Source: Candidatus Nitrohelix vancouverensis (GTDB taxonomy: Bacteria > Nitrospinota > Nitrospinia > Nitrospinales > VA-1). From it: a stretch of DNA of 64,000 bases. A program made the position numbers and the translations under genes. The notes below the pieces were generated by a model. It had not been told where the DNA came from. It searched no databases and saw only the letters and a program-made list of their open reading frames with translations. Shown here in pieces: positions 27,701 through 35,653 of this stretch (the stretch's first letter is position 1; every line of letters begins with the position of its first letter). The stretch is from NCBI GenBank assembly GCA_015698305.1, contig CP048620.1, positions 2,502,001 to 2,566,000 of the forward strand, written 5' to 3'.

Positions 27701-28216
27701 TTCCTTGATGAGATTTCCAACCCTCAATACGCTCGCCTGATCGCCCTGATAACCCGGGTAGTCGGATATATCCAGACCGTGAGGAATCACCTCGCCCGGC
27801 AAGCCCCAATCCTGTTTCTTGGATTCGGAAATGAAAACATTTTTGACGCCCGACAATAAAGGAGCGATGCTCCCAAGATAATCATCGCGCTGAACTTGAT
27901 TCCCGCCGATGGCGATTTCTGCGCTGAGGCGACAATGAAATAGCGATATTTTGGGTAGATGGAAGGATTTGACCCAGACCAGGTCTTTGATGTTATTGGC
28001 GATGACCAGATCAAAGCCCTCTTCCTCAAGCAGTTTCGACGCCTCTTGCTGGCTGAGAATCTGCGCATTTTCCGGCAAGGGCCGCATATTCGTATCCCAG
28101 CGGCGGAACTTGCCCGGACTGAGTTCAGGCTCGACAATGTAAAATTGAAAACCAACGCGCGCCAGAAGGCAGATATACGGCTCGTGCCAGTTAAAGGTTA
28201 AAATTTTAAGATCCAT
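24785..28216 (-). CDS. Giant multidomain glycosyltransferase: GT4 - CgeB-like GT - methyltransferase - TPR
   Basis: About 1143 aa from ATG 28216 (GGGAG 10 bases upstream); the ATG at 28249 adds 11 residues. Domains in order: a GT4-like glycosyltransferase (residues about 1-330; ILTFNWHEPYICLLAR, YNLSLLEAMATGMPVVSYKH), a CgeB-like glycosyltransferase (about 340-660; MRVFEAMCSGSLLVTDRATG, RREVLSRHTYSHRMDTMM), a class I SAM methyltransferase (about 695-900; ILEVGCASGGMGAELKRE, FDCIIFADILEHLVDPLSVL), and 5-6 TPR repeats to the end (AVVGLGNVSLQQGNLVEAE and similar). Four catalytic or scaffold units in one chain suggest stepwise assembly and capping of a glycan on a protein bound by the TPR. The gene is followed by the other two glycosyltransferases on the same strand. 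Confidence 0.88.
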   Translation of the reverse strand: MDLKILTFNWHEPYICLLARVGFQFYIVEPELSPGKFRRWDTNMRPLPENAQILSQQEASKLLEEEGFDLVIANNIKDLVWVKSFHLPKISLFHCRLSAEIAIGGNQVQRDDYLGSIAPLLSGVKNVFISESKKQDWGLPGEVIPHGLDISDYPGYQGDQASVLRVGNLIKEMDAAKGYSIGEQILDGFPSVTLGLNPGIPSARLSRGFSDLLDHYQHCRVYLNTTMEAYEDGYNLSLLEAMATGMPVVSYKHSGSPIVNGVNGFISDDIAQIRRDVEFLLKNPAQARQIGREARKTVQSQFNIDRFTTSWKRVIHATLVEFLQNSGVVMDGEKRPPFDKIARKNILMNYVSHPATTAHYLERALRKKHNVITCGTMINDEVRKLWNLGALKWEVKPQDIPCAPNAPLKSVLEHLPRGWHADLFFWVETGLSLPPADLSNLTMPKACYLIDTHIHLENHLKIARPFNFVFLAQKKYVDDFKKAGYEQVIWLPLACDEEIHSGKAAEKLCDVGFVGTVDSAPERRKRLLNELSSHFNLNCQRKFMDEMAALYSESRIVFNNAINQDLNMRVFEAMCSGSLLVTDRATGSGLEEMFTDKKHLAYYDDATLLDTVRYYLDHEEERERIAAEGRREVLSRHTYSHRMDTMMNYINNAFKRDAIRSAGAQASELVKSSAATQEPEVKSYYRNTRKDLIPLVPLNASCILEVGCASGGMGAELKREREAFVAGVEMNSSAANLAREVLDDVIEGNIESMPLPYAKESFDCIIFADILEHLVDPLSVLKSTAPLLREGGSVVASIPNIQFYAILGQLGEGAWTYQDEGILDRTHLRFFTLKEMKKLFNDAGMEIDQIEENLSPEYEAFKNSGSRSVTMGRVTVNNLEPEELKQFFVFQYKIRASVRKEAALKPVDDGVDATTPQVQELLEKAKQAFLMNQSDYAMRLYDEALALCPQNAEAVVGLGNVSLQQGNLVEAETHYKSALKNPSPPASAWVGLGILEMQRNDLERASNYLNKAIAMKPENDKALAALGLVENMIGNKHEALKRFVQALESNIDNEAALNGLLKLSYELQVFDDAERLLKQYLEVHPANLNILFGLAGIQFVSGQMDMARESLQTLMIFEPNHADARALIQKIDATEKRHAFIDN

Positions 28217-28439
28217 ATCAGGCGGTCTCCCAAAGTTTGATTCCGTCATAGTTCTCTACGGATTTTTGGCAAAATCTCTTTAGCCCGTTATAGAAGCAGG
28301 AATTATGCCATTCGGCAAAACGCGCCTTTTCGTAACTTTTTTGACCTCTCACCCATCCTATGCTTTAATTTTCAATCACCCACCGCCCTATTGGCGCACA
28401 GGGTTTATCTGACGCTTACATCATGGAGAAAGCATTCCA

Positions 28440-29126
28440 ATGCAATACGACCCCAATTCGAAGCGTATCAAAGGCCGCGAGGCCTTGATTGCATATAAAA
28501 AAGCGAAACGTCAACAGGAGGGATGGGATGGAGAAATCCCTCAAGGCTCAGGAGACTTGAACCGTGACGGCATGCCCGAGGTTCCTCCCGGTCAACGCGT
28601 GGTCACCAACTGGCCGGTGCTCGATTTGGGCGTTCAACCAGAAATACCGCTGGAGAACTGGAGCCTCACCCTGTCCGGACTGGTCAAACAGGAAAAAACC
28701 CTGACCTGGGACGACTTCATGGCTCTGCCGCAAACGGAGGACGTCTCCGACTTCCACTGCGTGACAACCTGGAGCCGTCTGAACAACCGCTGGAAAGGCG
28801 TTAAATTCACCGATCTCGTCAAATCCTGCGAGGTTCTTCCCAGCGCGAAATACATCTACATCAAAGCTTACGACGGCTATTCCACCAATCTGTCGCTGGA
28901 AGAAGCCATGAAATACGACGTCATGCTCGTCCATGAATGGGAGGGCAAACCGCTCACCGTGGAACACGGGGCGCCTCTGCGCATGATAACGCCGCAATTG
29001 TATGCATGGAAAGGCGCCAAATGGATCGGAGAGATCGTCTTCAAGGAAAAAGACGAGTTGGGATTTTGGGAGCTACGCGGTTATTCCAACAGCGCCGAAC
29101 CCTGGCTGAACGACCGCTACTCCTGA
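28440..29126 (+). CDS. Sulfite-oxidase-fold molybdopterin oxidoreductase (YedY/MsrP-like, cytosolic)
   Basis: 228 aa. Residues about 55-210 match the oxidoreductase molybdopterin domain: WSLTLSGLVKQEKTLTWDDF, then DFHCVTTWSRLNNRWKGVKF with Cys107 as the expected molybdenum ligand, YIKAYDGYSTNLSLEEAM, the LVHEWEGKPLTVEHGAPLRM stretch, and a KWIGEIVFKEKDELGFWELR end. The family oxidises or reduces small S- or N-oxide substrates with a molybdopterin cofactor. Unlike YedY/MsrP, no twin-arginine or Sec signal is present, so it should stay in the cytoplasm. It stands alone 190 bp downstream of the giant glycosyltransferase, in the opposite direction. Substrate unknown. Confidence 0.88.
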   Translation: MQYDPNSKRIKGREALIAYKKAKRQQEGWDGEIPQGSGDLNRDGMPEVPPGQRVVTNWPVLDLGVQPEIPLENWSLTLSGLVKQEKTLTWDDFMALPQTEDVSDFHCVTTWSRLNNRWKGVKFTDLVKSCEVLPSAKYIYIKAYDGYSTNLSLEEAMKYDVMLVHEWEGKPLTVEHGAPLRMITPQLYAWKGAKWIGEIVFKEKDELGFWELRGYSNSAEPWLNDRYS

Positions 29127-29246
29127 AATGGAGCATTGTTTCCTGATCGCCCCTACCCCGCCAGCTATGGAAATTTTGGTTCCGAGGCCTTATTTTAGTG
29201 TGATAAAATATCCGGGTTAAATTTCCATTTTTTAGGAGCATCGGTC

Positions 29247-29447
29247 ATGGCGGTCGGAAAAGTGAAATGGTTTAACGATAGCAAAGGTTTTGGATTTATC
29301 GAATCAGAAGACGGGGAAGATTGCTTTGTTCATTTTTCAGAAATTCAAACGGAAGGCTTCAAGACTTTAAAAGAAGGTCAGGCCGTTGAGTTTGAAAAAA
29401 GCATGGGCGAGAAGGGTCCCCTTGCATCCAAAGTTATTCCCAAATAA
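29247..29447 (+). CDS. Cold-shock-domain RNA chaperone (CspA family)
   Basis: 66 aa, the standard size. [20 protein letters not shown] holds the RNP1 motif and [14 protein letters not shown] the RNP2 motif of the five-stranded cold-shock domain that binds single-stranded RNA and DNA and melts mRNA secondary structure. Shine-Dalgarno TAGGAG is 8 bases before ATG. A rho-independent-type hairpin follows immediately (29454-29487), so the gene is monocistronic. Which Csp paralogue it is cannot be decided. Confidence 0.97.
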   Translation: MAVGKVKWFNDSKGFGFIESEDGEDCFVHFSEIQTEGFKTLKEGQAVEFEKSMGEKGPLASKVIPK

Positions 29448-29453
29448 CCCAAT

Positions 29454-29487
29454 AAAAGCCGGCGGAGCGCGGACTTCGTCGGCTTTT
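29454..29487 (+). terminator. Rho-independent terminator after the cold-shock gene
   Basis: Inverted repeat with arms AAAAGCCGGCG and CGTCGGCTTTT around a GC-rich loop, ending in a short T run, 6 bp after the cold-shock protein stop codon. The arms pair nearly perfectly, with one mismatch at the inner end. It is probably bidirectional. Confidence 0.75.
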
Positions 29488-29521
29488 CCCTCGATTCCCA
29501 TCGCCGCTTTGCGGATCGACC

Positions 29522-30139
29522 ATGGACAGCGTTAAAAAATTTCTTCAGACTCCTGCCATCGTCATCGAAGCGAATGAATCCGCCGCTGTAGGCGCAAAGC
29601 TCATGGCCCGTGAAAAGACCAAAGCGCTGATCGTCAGAGAAAATGGCGACTGCGTCGGACTGGTCACCGCATCCGATTTTGTCTCCAAAGTCATCGCAAA
29701 CGCATCAAACGGAACAGACATCCAGATCGGCTCCATCGCCAACAGGCCATTGATAACCATTGGCGGTGAGGCGTCCATGAACGAGGCGCTGTCGCTCATG
29801 CTGGAGCATGATATCCGCTCGCTGGTGGCGATTGAAAATGACAGACCCTGCGGCCTGCTTCACGGCAACGACATCGCCTCCTATTATTTTCAGGACTTTT
29901 TAAAGAACAGCAATCCCATCGCCCGTTTCTGGGCGCAATACAGTTGCCATGAGGGCAAAAACACCTTCAATCAATTAGTGGATCAACTCCTCCATGAAAT
30001 GGAAGACCATCTCGGCCCTTTCAGCGCCACTGCGCGACGCATCAGGAACAAGGCTCCCTGGAGCGATATTGCTGAAGAAGCTGAAGAGGAAGAATTGTAT
30101 GAACTGGCGCAGATTCTGAATTTAGCCAAAATTGAATAA
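29522..30139 (+). CDS. CBS-domain protein
   Basis: 205 aa. Two CBS motifs fill residues about 1-130: the first ends TKALIVRENGDCVGLVTASDF, the second is ASMNEALSLMLEHDIRSLVA with CGLLHGNDIASYY. Tandem CBS pairs bind adenosine nucleotides or SAM and act as regulatory sensors. The last 75 residues are a separate helical tail (FARFWAQYSCHEGKN-like region, then HEMEDHLGPFSATARRIRNK) of unknown role; no enzyme domain is fused. ATG start 34 bp after the terminator. Function unknown beyond ligand sensing. Confidence 0.85.
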   Translation: MDSVKKFLQTPAIVIEANESAAVGAKLMAREKTKALIVRENGDCVGLVTASDFVSKVIANASNGTDIQIGSIANRPLITIGGEASMNEALSLMLEHDIRSLVAIENDRPCGLLHGNDIASYYFQDFLKNSNPIARFWAQYSCHEGKNTFNQLVDQLLHEMEDHLGPFSATARRIRNKAPWSDIAEEAEEEELYELAQILNLAKIE

Positions 30140-30290
30140 CTGAAATTTAAAACCCGCCGAACCCGCCCTCCTCCGCCAATATTAATTTTTTTTAAGAACG
30201 CCACCCCACCGGCTTTGCTATGATAGGCCCTTGCGCCCTGAAAGGCGCCAAACGTTCACGCCAACCCCATCAGTTCTGCAGAAACTTTCA

Positions 30291-31637
30291 ATGGATCGAC
30301 TCACGGCAGTAGAACACTATCTTTACAATCTTCAACCGAGCAAGATCGTGCTTGGTCTGGAAAACTCCATCCGCCTGATGGATGCCCTGGGCCAACCGCA
30401 TGAACATTCACCCGTCATCCATATTGCCGGGACCAACGGCAAGGGTTCGGTGGCCGCCATGATTGACTCGATCCTGCGACAATCCGGAATGAAAGTTGGT
30501 TTGTACACCTCCCCCCATCTGCTGGAGTTCAACGAGCGCATCCGCATCAACGGCGCCCCCATATCGACGCAGGAACTTGAGGAACTCGTCAACGAAGTCA
30601 GGCAAGCGACTGAAGCGCATAAAATCGAAGCGACCTTTTTCGAGTTCACCACCGCTGTCGCTTTTCTCCATATGGCGCGGCAAAACACAGACCTCAATGT
30701 CGTCGAAGTCGGGCTTGGAGGCCGTCTGGACGCCACCAATGTCTGCAAGGCCCTGATCTCCATCATCACCTCCATCGGCAAAGACCACGTCAGCTACCTG
30801 GGAGACGATCTCAAAGGGATCGCCTTTGAAAAGGCCTCCATCATTAAAAGTAAAGGTACGGTTCTTGCTCATGTAGAACCAGATGAAATATACGAAATTA
30901 TCGAGCGTTTTGCGCAGGAACAAAGCGCCTGCATAAAACGCTCGGGAAGAGATTTTTTCTGTCAGTCCACAAGCTGGAATGATAAAGGCCAGACCGTCGA
31001 ATTTCGCAACAACAGCCACGCCTATTCGGATTTGGAGTTGCCTCTTATGGGCTCGCATCAAGCGGGCAATGCGGGACTGGCGATTCAGGCCTGCATCGAT
31101 TGGGCTGAACAAACTAAACAGGAGTTGCTAGAAAACTGGGTAAGAAACGGCTTAAAAAATGTCAGCTGGCCCGGCCGAATGGAAATTGTCTCGGAACAAC
31201 CTTGGGTTGTTCTCGATTGCGCCCACAACACTGAAGGCGTCAAAAAACTGACCCAAACACTGGACGATTATTATCCAGACAAAAAAAAATGGATTATTTT
31301 TGGGGCTTTAAACGATAAACCCTATCTCGAAATGGTCGCCCATCTTAGAGGCTGGGCAGACCAGTTGATATTAACTCAACCCGATAGCGACCGGAGCCAA
31401 TGCCCGCATGAAATCATGGATCAATCAGGTGAGAATCCTGAAAAACCTGTGCAAATCATTGAAAAAACGGCAAAAGCTCTCGAAATCCTTAAAAATAAAG
31501 CAAGTTCTGACGATATAGTTTGTGTGACCGGGTCTTTATACACCGTAGCCGAAGCAAAACAATACATTGATCAACTATCTAAAATACATCTGCCTTCTAT
31601 GGATTCTTCTGACTCCTCAGGCTCTTCTGTGGGCTGA
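30291..31637 (+). CDS. folC: Bifunctional folylpolyglutamate synthase / dihydrofolate synthase
   Basis: 448 aa from ATG 30291; a TTG at 30231 extends the frame but adds a non-conserved leader. The enzyme adds glutamates to folates and forms dihydrofolate from dihydropteroate. Seen: PSKIVLGLENSIRLMDALG, P-loop HIAGTNGKGSVAAMI, YTSPHLLEFNERIRING, VVEVGLGGRLDATN, the GKDHVSYLGDDLKGIAFEKA segment with metal and ATP residues, WPGRMEIV and VVLDCAHNTEGV. The 3' end overlaps the lptD start by 71 bp, an unusually long same-strand overlap. Confidence 0.96.
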   Translation: MDRLTAVEHYLYNLQPSKIVLGLENSIRLMDALGQPHEHSPVIHIAGTNGKGSVAAMIDSILRQSGMKVGLYTSPHLLEFNERIRINGAPISTQELEELVNEVRQATEAHKIEATFFEFTTAVAFLHMARQNTDLNVVEVGLGGRLDATNVCKALISIITSIGKDHVSYLGDDLKGIAFEKASIIKSKGTVLAHVEPDEIYEIIERFAQEQSACIKRSGRDFFCQSTSWNDKGQTVEFRNNSHAYSDLELPLMGSHQAGNAGLAIQACIDWAEQTKQELLENWVRNGLKNVSWPGRMEIVSEQPWVVLDCAHNTEGVKKLTQTLDDYYPDKKKWIIFGALNDKPYLEMVAHLRGWADQLILTQPDSDRSQCPHEIMDQSGENPEKPVQIIEKTAKALEILKNKASSDDIVCVTGSLYTVAEAKQYIDQLSKIHLPSMDSSDSSGSSVG

Positions 31638-33729
31638 AACGGAAACTCCGCCTGATCAGCATGAAGGCGCATCAGTCAACATAACCGCCGATCACCTCAG
31701 CCAAAGCGGTGAACAGAACACGATCAAGGCCTGGGGAAACGTGATTGTTTTTTACCAGGACCGTTTGCTCCGCGCCGACCGCGTGACCATCAACACCGAA
31801 AGCGGCATGGGAGAAGCCTTCGGAAATATCTACCTCAAGACCGCAGAGGGCTCGAAGATACGCTCCGACAGAACCCTCTTCAATATCAAGTCCGAACAGG
31901 GGCAGATATTTCAGGCCCGCGGCTCCATCAACGAAGAATACCTGTTCAAAGCAGAAAAGATGACGCGTTATTCCGACACGCATTATTCCATGGAAAACGG
32001 AGCCATCACCACCTGCCGAGGCAAGATCCCCGACTGGTTGATAGAAACCGAGTCCATGGACATCATACAGGGCGACCGGATTTTATTTCGGAACCTCAAA
32101 TTAAAAGTCAAAGACATCCCCATCCTGTATTTCCCAATCGGCTATATTCCCATGGATCGAACCCGCAAAAGCGGTTTGCTCATCCCCAGCTTTGGAAGTA
32201 GCAACACGGACGGCTTCACGCTACAAAACGCATATTACTGGGCGATCAGCCAGTCCACCGACGCTACTGTCTATATTGACTATCTTTCCAAGCGCGGCGT
32301 CAAGCCGGGTATTGAATACCGCTATGCGCCCGCAGATACTGTTCGCGGAGAGTTCCGCGGCTTCTATCTGGATGACGACAACGACTCCAAATTCTGGAAG
32401 GTCGACATGACTCATGTGCAGTCATTTTCCAACGGTTTCAATTTCAATGGCAAGCTGGACCTTGAAAGCGACGACGGTTTCAACAAAACATTTGAGAACG
32501 ACACGGACCAGAGAACCCGGCGCCAGACAGATTCGTTTGCATCGCTCAATAAAACCTGGACCAACAACACGCTGGATATACTGACCCGCTACCGCGACAG
32601 CTCTCAATCGCAACGCGACGACACGCTGGGACAATTACCGCAGGTGACTTTTAAAACCCAGAGAATTCAGCTTGGCAAAACAGGCATGTTCTTTAATCAG
32701 GAATCCAGTTTCACTTCATTTTTAGCCGATCTCGACACGCGAGAAACCGTGGACGATCATTTTACAGTTCAGCGACTGGACTTCCATCCGCAAATCAGTT
32801 TGCCGATGAACCCCCTCTCCTGGTTGACCTTTACGCCGACTCTCGGTATTCGCGAAACCGTCTATAGCAAAGGACGTGATGCTTCAGGTAAAAAATTCTC
32901 CGCTTTCTCAAGAGAATCATTCGACTTTAGAGGCGTTCTGGAAGGACCCAAATTTCACAAGATATACGAGCCGGCAGGCGGAAGCTCCAAATTCAAACAT
33001 GTGATCGAACCCCGCTTTGTGGTGGACTACATTCCCAGCACGGACTTTGACGACCGCCAGAAGATTCACACTTTCGACCAGGTCGACGAAGTCGATCCCA
33101 AAAGTCTTGTCACCTACTCCATCACGCAACGACTTCTTACCAAGGACACAGGCTCCGAGAACGTGGATCAGTCCAGAGAGGCCCTGCGCTTCACTGTCAG
33201 CCAGAGTTATGATCTGCGCGAAGACGAAAGAGCGCCATCAACAACACCCAACCAGCCCTTTTCCGATCTAAGAGTCGATCTTGACAGTCGCTTGTATGAT
33301 TCGCTCTTACTGAATTTTGACGCCGAGTACGATGTGCATGACAGTCATTTAAGCTCCTTGAATCTTGAAGTTGGCGTTCAGGCCACGGACTCCCTGACCA
33401 TGTTGCTGGAACGACGCTATACGAAAAATGAAAATACCTTCTGGAGCGGAACCATTGACTGGGCCTTCAAAAAAGGCTGGAAAGTGCAGTACAGTTCCCG
33501 CTACGATGAGCAAGCCAGCACTTTTCGTGAAAATGATTTGAGTTTATTGTACGATGACGACTGTGAATGCTGGGGATTTACCTTTGACTTTATTCAGAGA
33601 ACCCTCGCCACCGGAGCCTCCGAAAGAGACGAGACCAAATTCATGCTCGGTATAAAACTAAAAGGATTCGGGAGCATCAGCAGTGGCAGAGACCAACGCT
33701 TGATACACCGCACACTCGACGACTATTGA
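31567..33729 (+). CDS. lptD: LPS-assembly protein LptD (outer-membrane barrel)
   Basis: 720 aa, TTG start inside folC, which gives a good signal peptide (YLKYICLLWILLTPQALLWA); no in-frame ATG is nearby. The N-terminal OstA/LptA-like beta-jellyroll follows (VNITADHLSQSGEQNTIKAW, LLRADRVTINTESGMGEAFG, a FKAEKMTRYSDTHYS repeat), then the C-terminal barrel beginning at FPIGYIPMDRTRKSGLLIPS and ending after paired Cys in DDDCECWGFTFDF. It inserts LPS into the outer leaflet together with LptE. This shows an LPS-bearing outer membrane. The barrel is compact, as in deltaproteobacterial-type LptD. Confidence 0.93.
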   Translation: MINYLKYICLLWILLTPQALLWAETETPPDQHEGASVNITADHLSQSGEQNTIKAWGNVIVFYQDRLLRADRVTINTESGMGEAFGNIYLKTAEGSKIRSDRTLFNIKSEQGQIFQARGSINEEYLFKAEKMTRYSDTHYSMENGAITTCRGKIPDWLIETESMDIIQGDRILFRNLKLKVKDIPILYFPIGYIPMDRTRKSGLLIPSFGSSNTDGFTLQNAYYWAISQSTDATVYIDYLSKRGVKPGIEYRYAPADTVRGEFRGFYLDDDNDSKFWKVDMTHVQSFSNGFNFNGKLDLESDDGFNKTFENDTDQRTRRQTDSFASLNKTWTNNTLDILTRYRDSSQSQRDDTLGQLPQVTFKTQRIQLGKTGMFFNQESSFTSFLADLDTRETVDDHFTVQRLDFHPQISLPMNPLSWLTFTPTLGIRETVYSKGRDASGKKFSAFSRESFDFRGVLEGPKFHKIYEPAGGSSKFKHVIEPRFVVDYIPSTDFDDRQKIHTFDQVDEVDPKSLVTYSITQRLLTKDTGSENVDQSREALRFTVSQSYDLREDERAPSTTPNQPFSDLRVDLDSRLYDSLLLNFDAEYDVHDSHLSSLNLEVGVQATDSLTMLLERRYTKNENTFWSGTIDWAFKKGWKVQYSSRYDEQASTFRENDLSLLYDDDCECWGFTFDFIQRTLATGASERDETKFMLGIKLKGFGSISSGRDQRLIHRTLDDY

Positions 33730-33841
33730 ACATTCCCCGTGAATACCTAATGATGGACCCTGGCGTTCGCAAATATCAAAACCATTAATAACCAGATTTA
33801 TATCCACCCAAGCCCTATCTGCCAAAGAAAGACGCACTGAA

Positions 33842-34477
33842 ATGCCAGCAAACGAATTAGCCGCAATCTGCCTTGAAATCGGCGCCATCAAACTGAACCC
33901 AATGAAACCCTTCCAATGGGCTTCAGGCAATGTGATGCCCGTATACAACGACAACCGACTCCTGCTGAGCGCCTATGAGCACCGGACTTTTGTCGGGAAA
34001 AAATTTCTCGACATAATACGAGAAAAAGAGATTAAAACGGATATGATCGCAGGCGCCGCCACTGCAGGAATTGCTCCAGCCGTCACACTGGCCAACCTCA
34101 TGGAATGCCGCCTCGCCTACGTCAGACCCGACGCCAAGCAACATGGGATGAAAAATCAAATCGAAGGAGCCGATCCCGAAGGAGCGCAGGTCGTCGTCGT
34201 AGAAGACCTGATATCGACCGGAGGGAGCGTGTTGAAAGTTATCGACGCGATACGCGAAGCAGGCGGAACCGTCCAGCACTGTTTTTGTATCTTCAGCTAT
34301 GATTTTGCTCAGGCAAAGGAGCGATTCGCCGAAGCCGACTGTGAGATGCACTCACTTCTCACCTTCCCCACCCTTCTCGAGTACATCAAAACCTCCAGTC
34401 GCTTCACGCCCGGGCAGGCTGAAATCCTTGAATCCTGGTATCAGGCCCCCTTTTCATGGACTCCGCCAACCCCTTAA
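33842..34477 (+). CDS. pyrE: Orotate phosphoribosyltransferase
   Basis: 211 aa. It makes orotidine 5'-phosphate from orotate and PRPP in pyrimidine synthesis. Marks: LGAIKLNP-type opening (EIGAIKLNPMKPFQWASGN), GAATAGIAPAVTLANLM, YVRPDAKQHGMKNQIEG with the flexible catalytic loop Lys and His, and the PRPP-binding signature VVVVEDLISTGGSVLKVIDA. Length is typical. ATG start 112 bp after lptD; the region between has no feature I can name. No other pyrimidine gene is adjacent. Confidence 0.96.
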   Translation: MPANELAAICLEIGAIKLNPMKPFQWASGNVMPVYNDNRLLLSAYEHRTFVGKKFLDIIREKEIKTDMIAGAATAGIAPAVTLANLMECRLAYVRPDAKQHGMKNQIEGADPEGAQVVVVEDLISTGGSVLKVIDAIREAGGTVQHCFCIFSYDFAQAKERFAEADCEMHSLLTFPTLLEYIKTSSRFTPGQAEILESWYQAPFSWTPPTP

Positions 34478-34555
34478 TTAAAAACTATTTAGGTCTTTTA
34501 AATGAATAAGAGCCTATCTTGAGAAATATAAAAAAGTCCTAACGGCAAATAAAAA

Positions 34556-34584
34556 TTGACAGGGCATATATATAATAATAAGAT
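34556..34584 (+). promoter_or_regulatory. Probable sigma-70-type promoter of the 34703 gene
   Basis: A perfect -35 box TTGACA (34556-34561) is followed after 17 bases by TAAGAT (34579-34584, 4 of 6 matches to TATAAT), within a very AT-rich stretch. An exact TATAAT at 34571 is too close to the -35 to pair with it. The site predicts a 5' leader of about 110 bases before ATG 34703, which has GGAGG 10 bases upstream. Confidence 0.5.
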
Positions 34585-34702
34585 AGGCGATTTTAAGACT
34601 GGGATGGTACTTCAGTAGCCAATTTTGGTTCTCTTACCTGCACAAATTACAGATTAAGAGCAATTTTAATATGAAAGATATATCGATGGAGGTTTTGTAA
34701 AG

Positions 34703-35440
34703 ATGGGAAAAATTGAAATAGGACCCATTGGCTTATTGCCACCTTCCGCAGCATCCATGGGAATTTTCCAACCCGAAAAGGGTTCTGGTTTGGAGCTGGT
34801 TGAAGGCGAGCATATGGCAGAAGATAAGGCCTATGAAAAGTTCGCGGTTGAAATGTTGACACGACGCAACCCGACCCTGTTCCCCGGCCCCATGATCGTT
34901 TGGGGATGGAATGAAGAGGCACGACACAAAGCGGAAATGGCGTTGCGGCTGGTCAAGGAAATTCCAGGAATGAATATTATTCCAATGCCCGACTACCGTC
35001 CCATCTACCCCAAAATCGACCCTGAGGCTGTTATCAACCCCTGTCATCCCAACCTGACAGTCCAGCACAACAAAATACACGTCTGTGCATTGATCGGCGT
35101 ACATTGCCATTTTGCGAACATCACGCTGAAAATGATTCGAGCCGGTACGAACTGTTACACGACGGCTCTTTGCGCGTACGATGGACACGAAGATGCTTTA
35201 CTGTCTGTTAGCAACCTCGACGAAACGAAACTGGAAAAAATTATCCAGGCCGTAATTAAAGTTCGCGAGTCCGGAGTCGTGACCCCGTGGGCATACACAC
35301 CGGAAGGCAAAGAAGAATTAGAAGAAATCCGAGCAAGCAAAGAGAAAAACAAGGCTTCCAGCAAAGAAGGCGCTACCATTTTTATGCAGGACAAAGAAAT
35401 GCTTCCTTTGGAACAAGGCTTGGACGAAAACGCAGAATAG
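34703..35440 (+). CDS. Probable small accessory subunit of a 2-oxoacid:ferredoxin oxidoreductase (or CODH-beta-like protein)
   Basis: 245 aa, ATG with strong GGAGG. The conserved stretch MIVWGWNEEARHKAEMALRL, then NIIPMPDYRPIYPKIDPEAV, INPCHPNLTVQHNKI, ALIGVHCHFANITLKMI and GTNCYTTALCAYDGHEDALL matches, as far as I recall, proteins annotated as CODH-beta-subunit-family and found as extra small subunits of five-subunit pyruvate/2-oxoglutarate:ferredoxin oxidoreductases in reductive-TCA chemolithoautotrophs. Nitrospina-type nitrite oxidisers fix CO2 by that cycle. The Cys and His in HVCALIGVHCHF may be metal-related. Here it has no oxidoreductase partners nearby and is monocistronic, which is unusual. 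The assignment is from memory of the family, hence moderate confidence. Confidence 0.55.
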   Translation: MGKIEIGPIGLLPPSAASMGIFQPEKGSGLELVEGEHMAEDKAYEKFAVEMLTRRNPTLFPGPMIVWGWNEEARHKAEMALRLVKEIPGMNIIPMPDYRPIYPKIDPEAVINPCHPNLTVQHNKIHVCALIGVHCHFANITLKMIRAGTNCYTTALCAYDGHEDALLSVSNLDETKLEKIIQAVIKVRESGVVTPWAYTPEGKEELEEIRASKEKNKASSKEGATIFMQDKEMLPLEQGLDENAE

Positions 35441-35450
35441 TTTTAACTTA

Positions 35451-35491
35451 AAATCCCCCATGCAAATATATTTGCATGGGGGATTTTTTTT
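35451..35491 (+). terminator. Strong rho-independent terminator
   Basis: A perfect 18-bp inverted repeat, arms AAATCCCCCATGCAAATA and TATTTGCATGGGGGATTT with almost no loop, followed by a run of eight T. It lies 10 bp after the stop of the 34703 gene and separates it from the chemotaxis module. Confidence 0.93.
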
Positions 35492-35564
35492 GACTTATTT
35501 CCACCTCACCCCATATTTCCCCCTGTTTTCAGTGTCCCATTGACAAACAATGTAAACTTTTAGT

Positions 35565-35593
35565 TTGACACCTCGAAGCAATACCATTAGCCT
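35565..35593 (+). promoter_or_regulatory. Candidate promoter of the CheY-CheR-CheX module
   Basis: Perfect -35 TTGACA (35565-35570), 17-base spacer, then TAGCCT (35588-35593), a weak -10. It is 60 bp upstream of the GTG start of the receiver gene. Another TTGACA at 35540 has no good -10. Confidence 0.35.
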
Positions 35594-35653
35594 TAGGACA
35601 ACAGAATATCTAATGAATTTTTTCACATCCAAAGTAGTAATAAGGAGGAACCT

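Noticed and set aside
30408-31112. A 234-codon antisense frame over folC
   Set aside because: folC P-loop and other motifs lie on the sense strand; the antisense frame has none.
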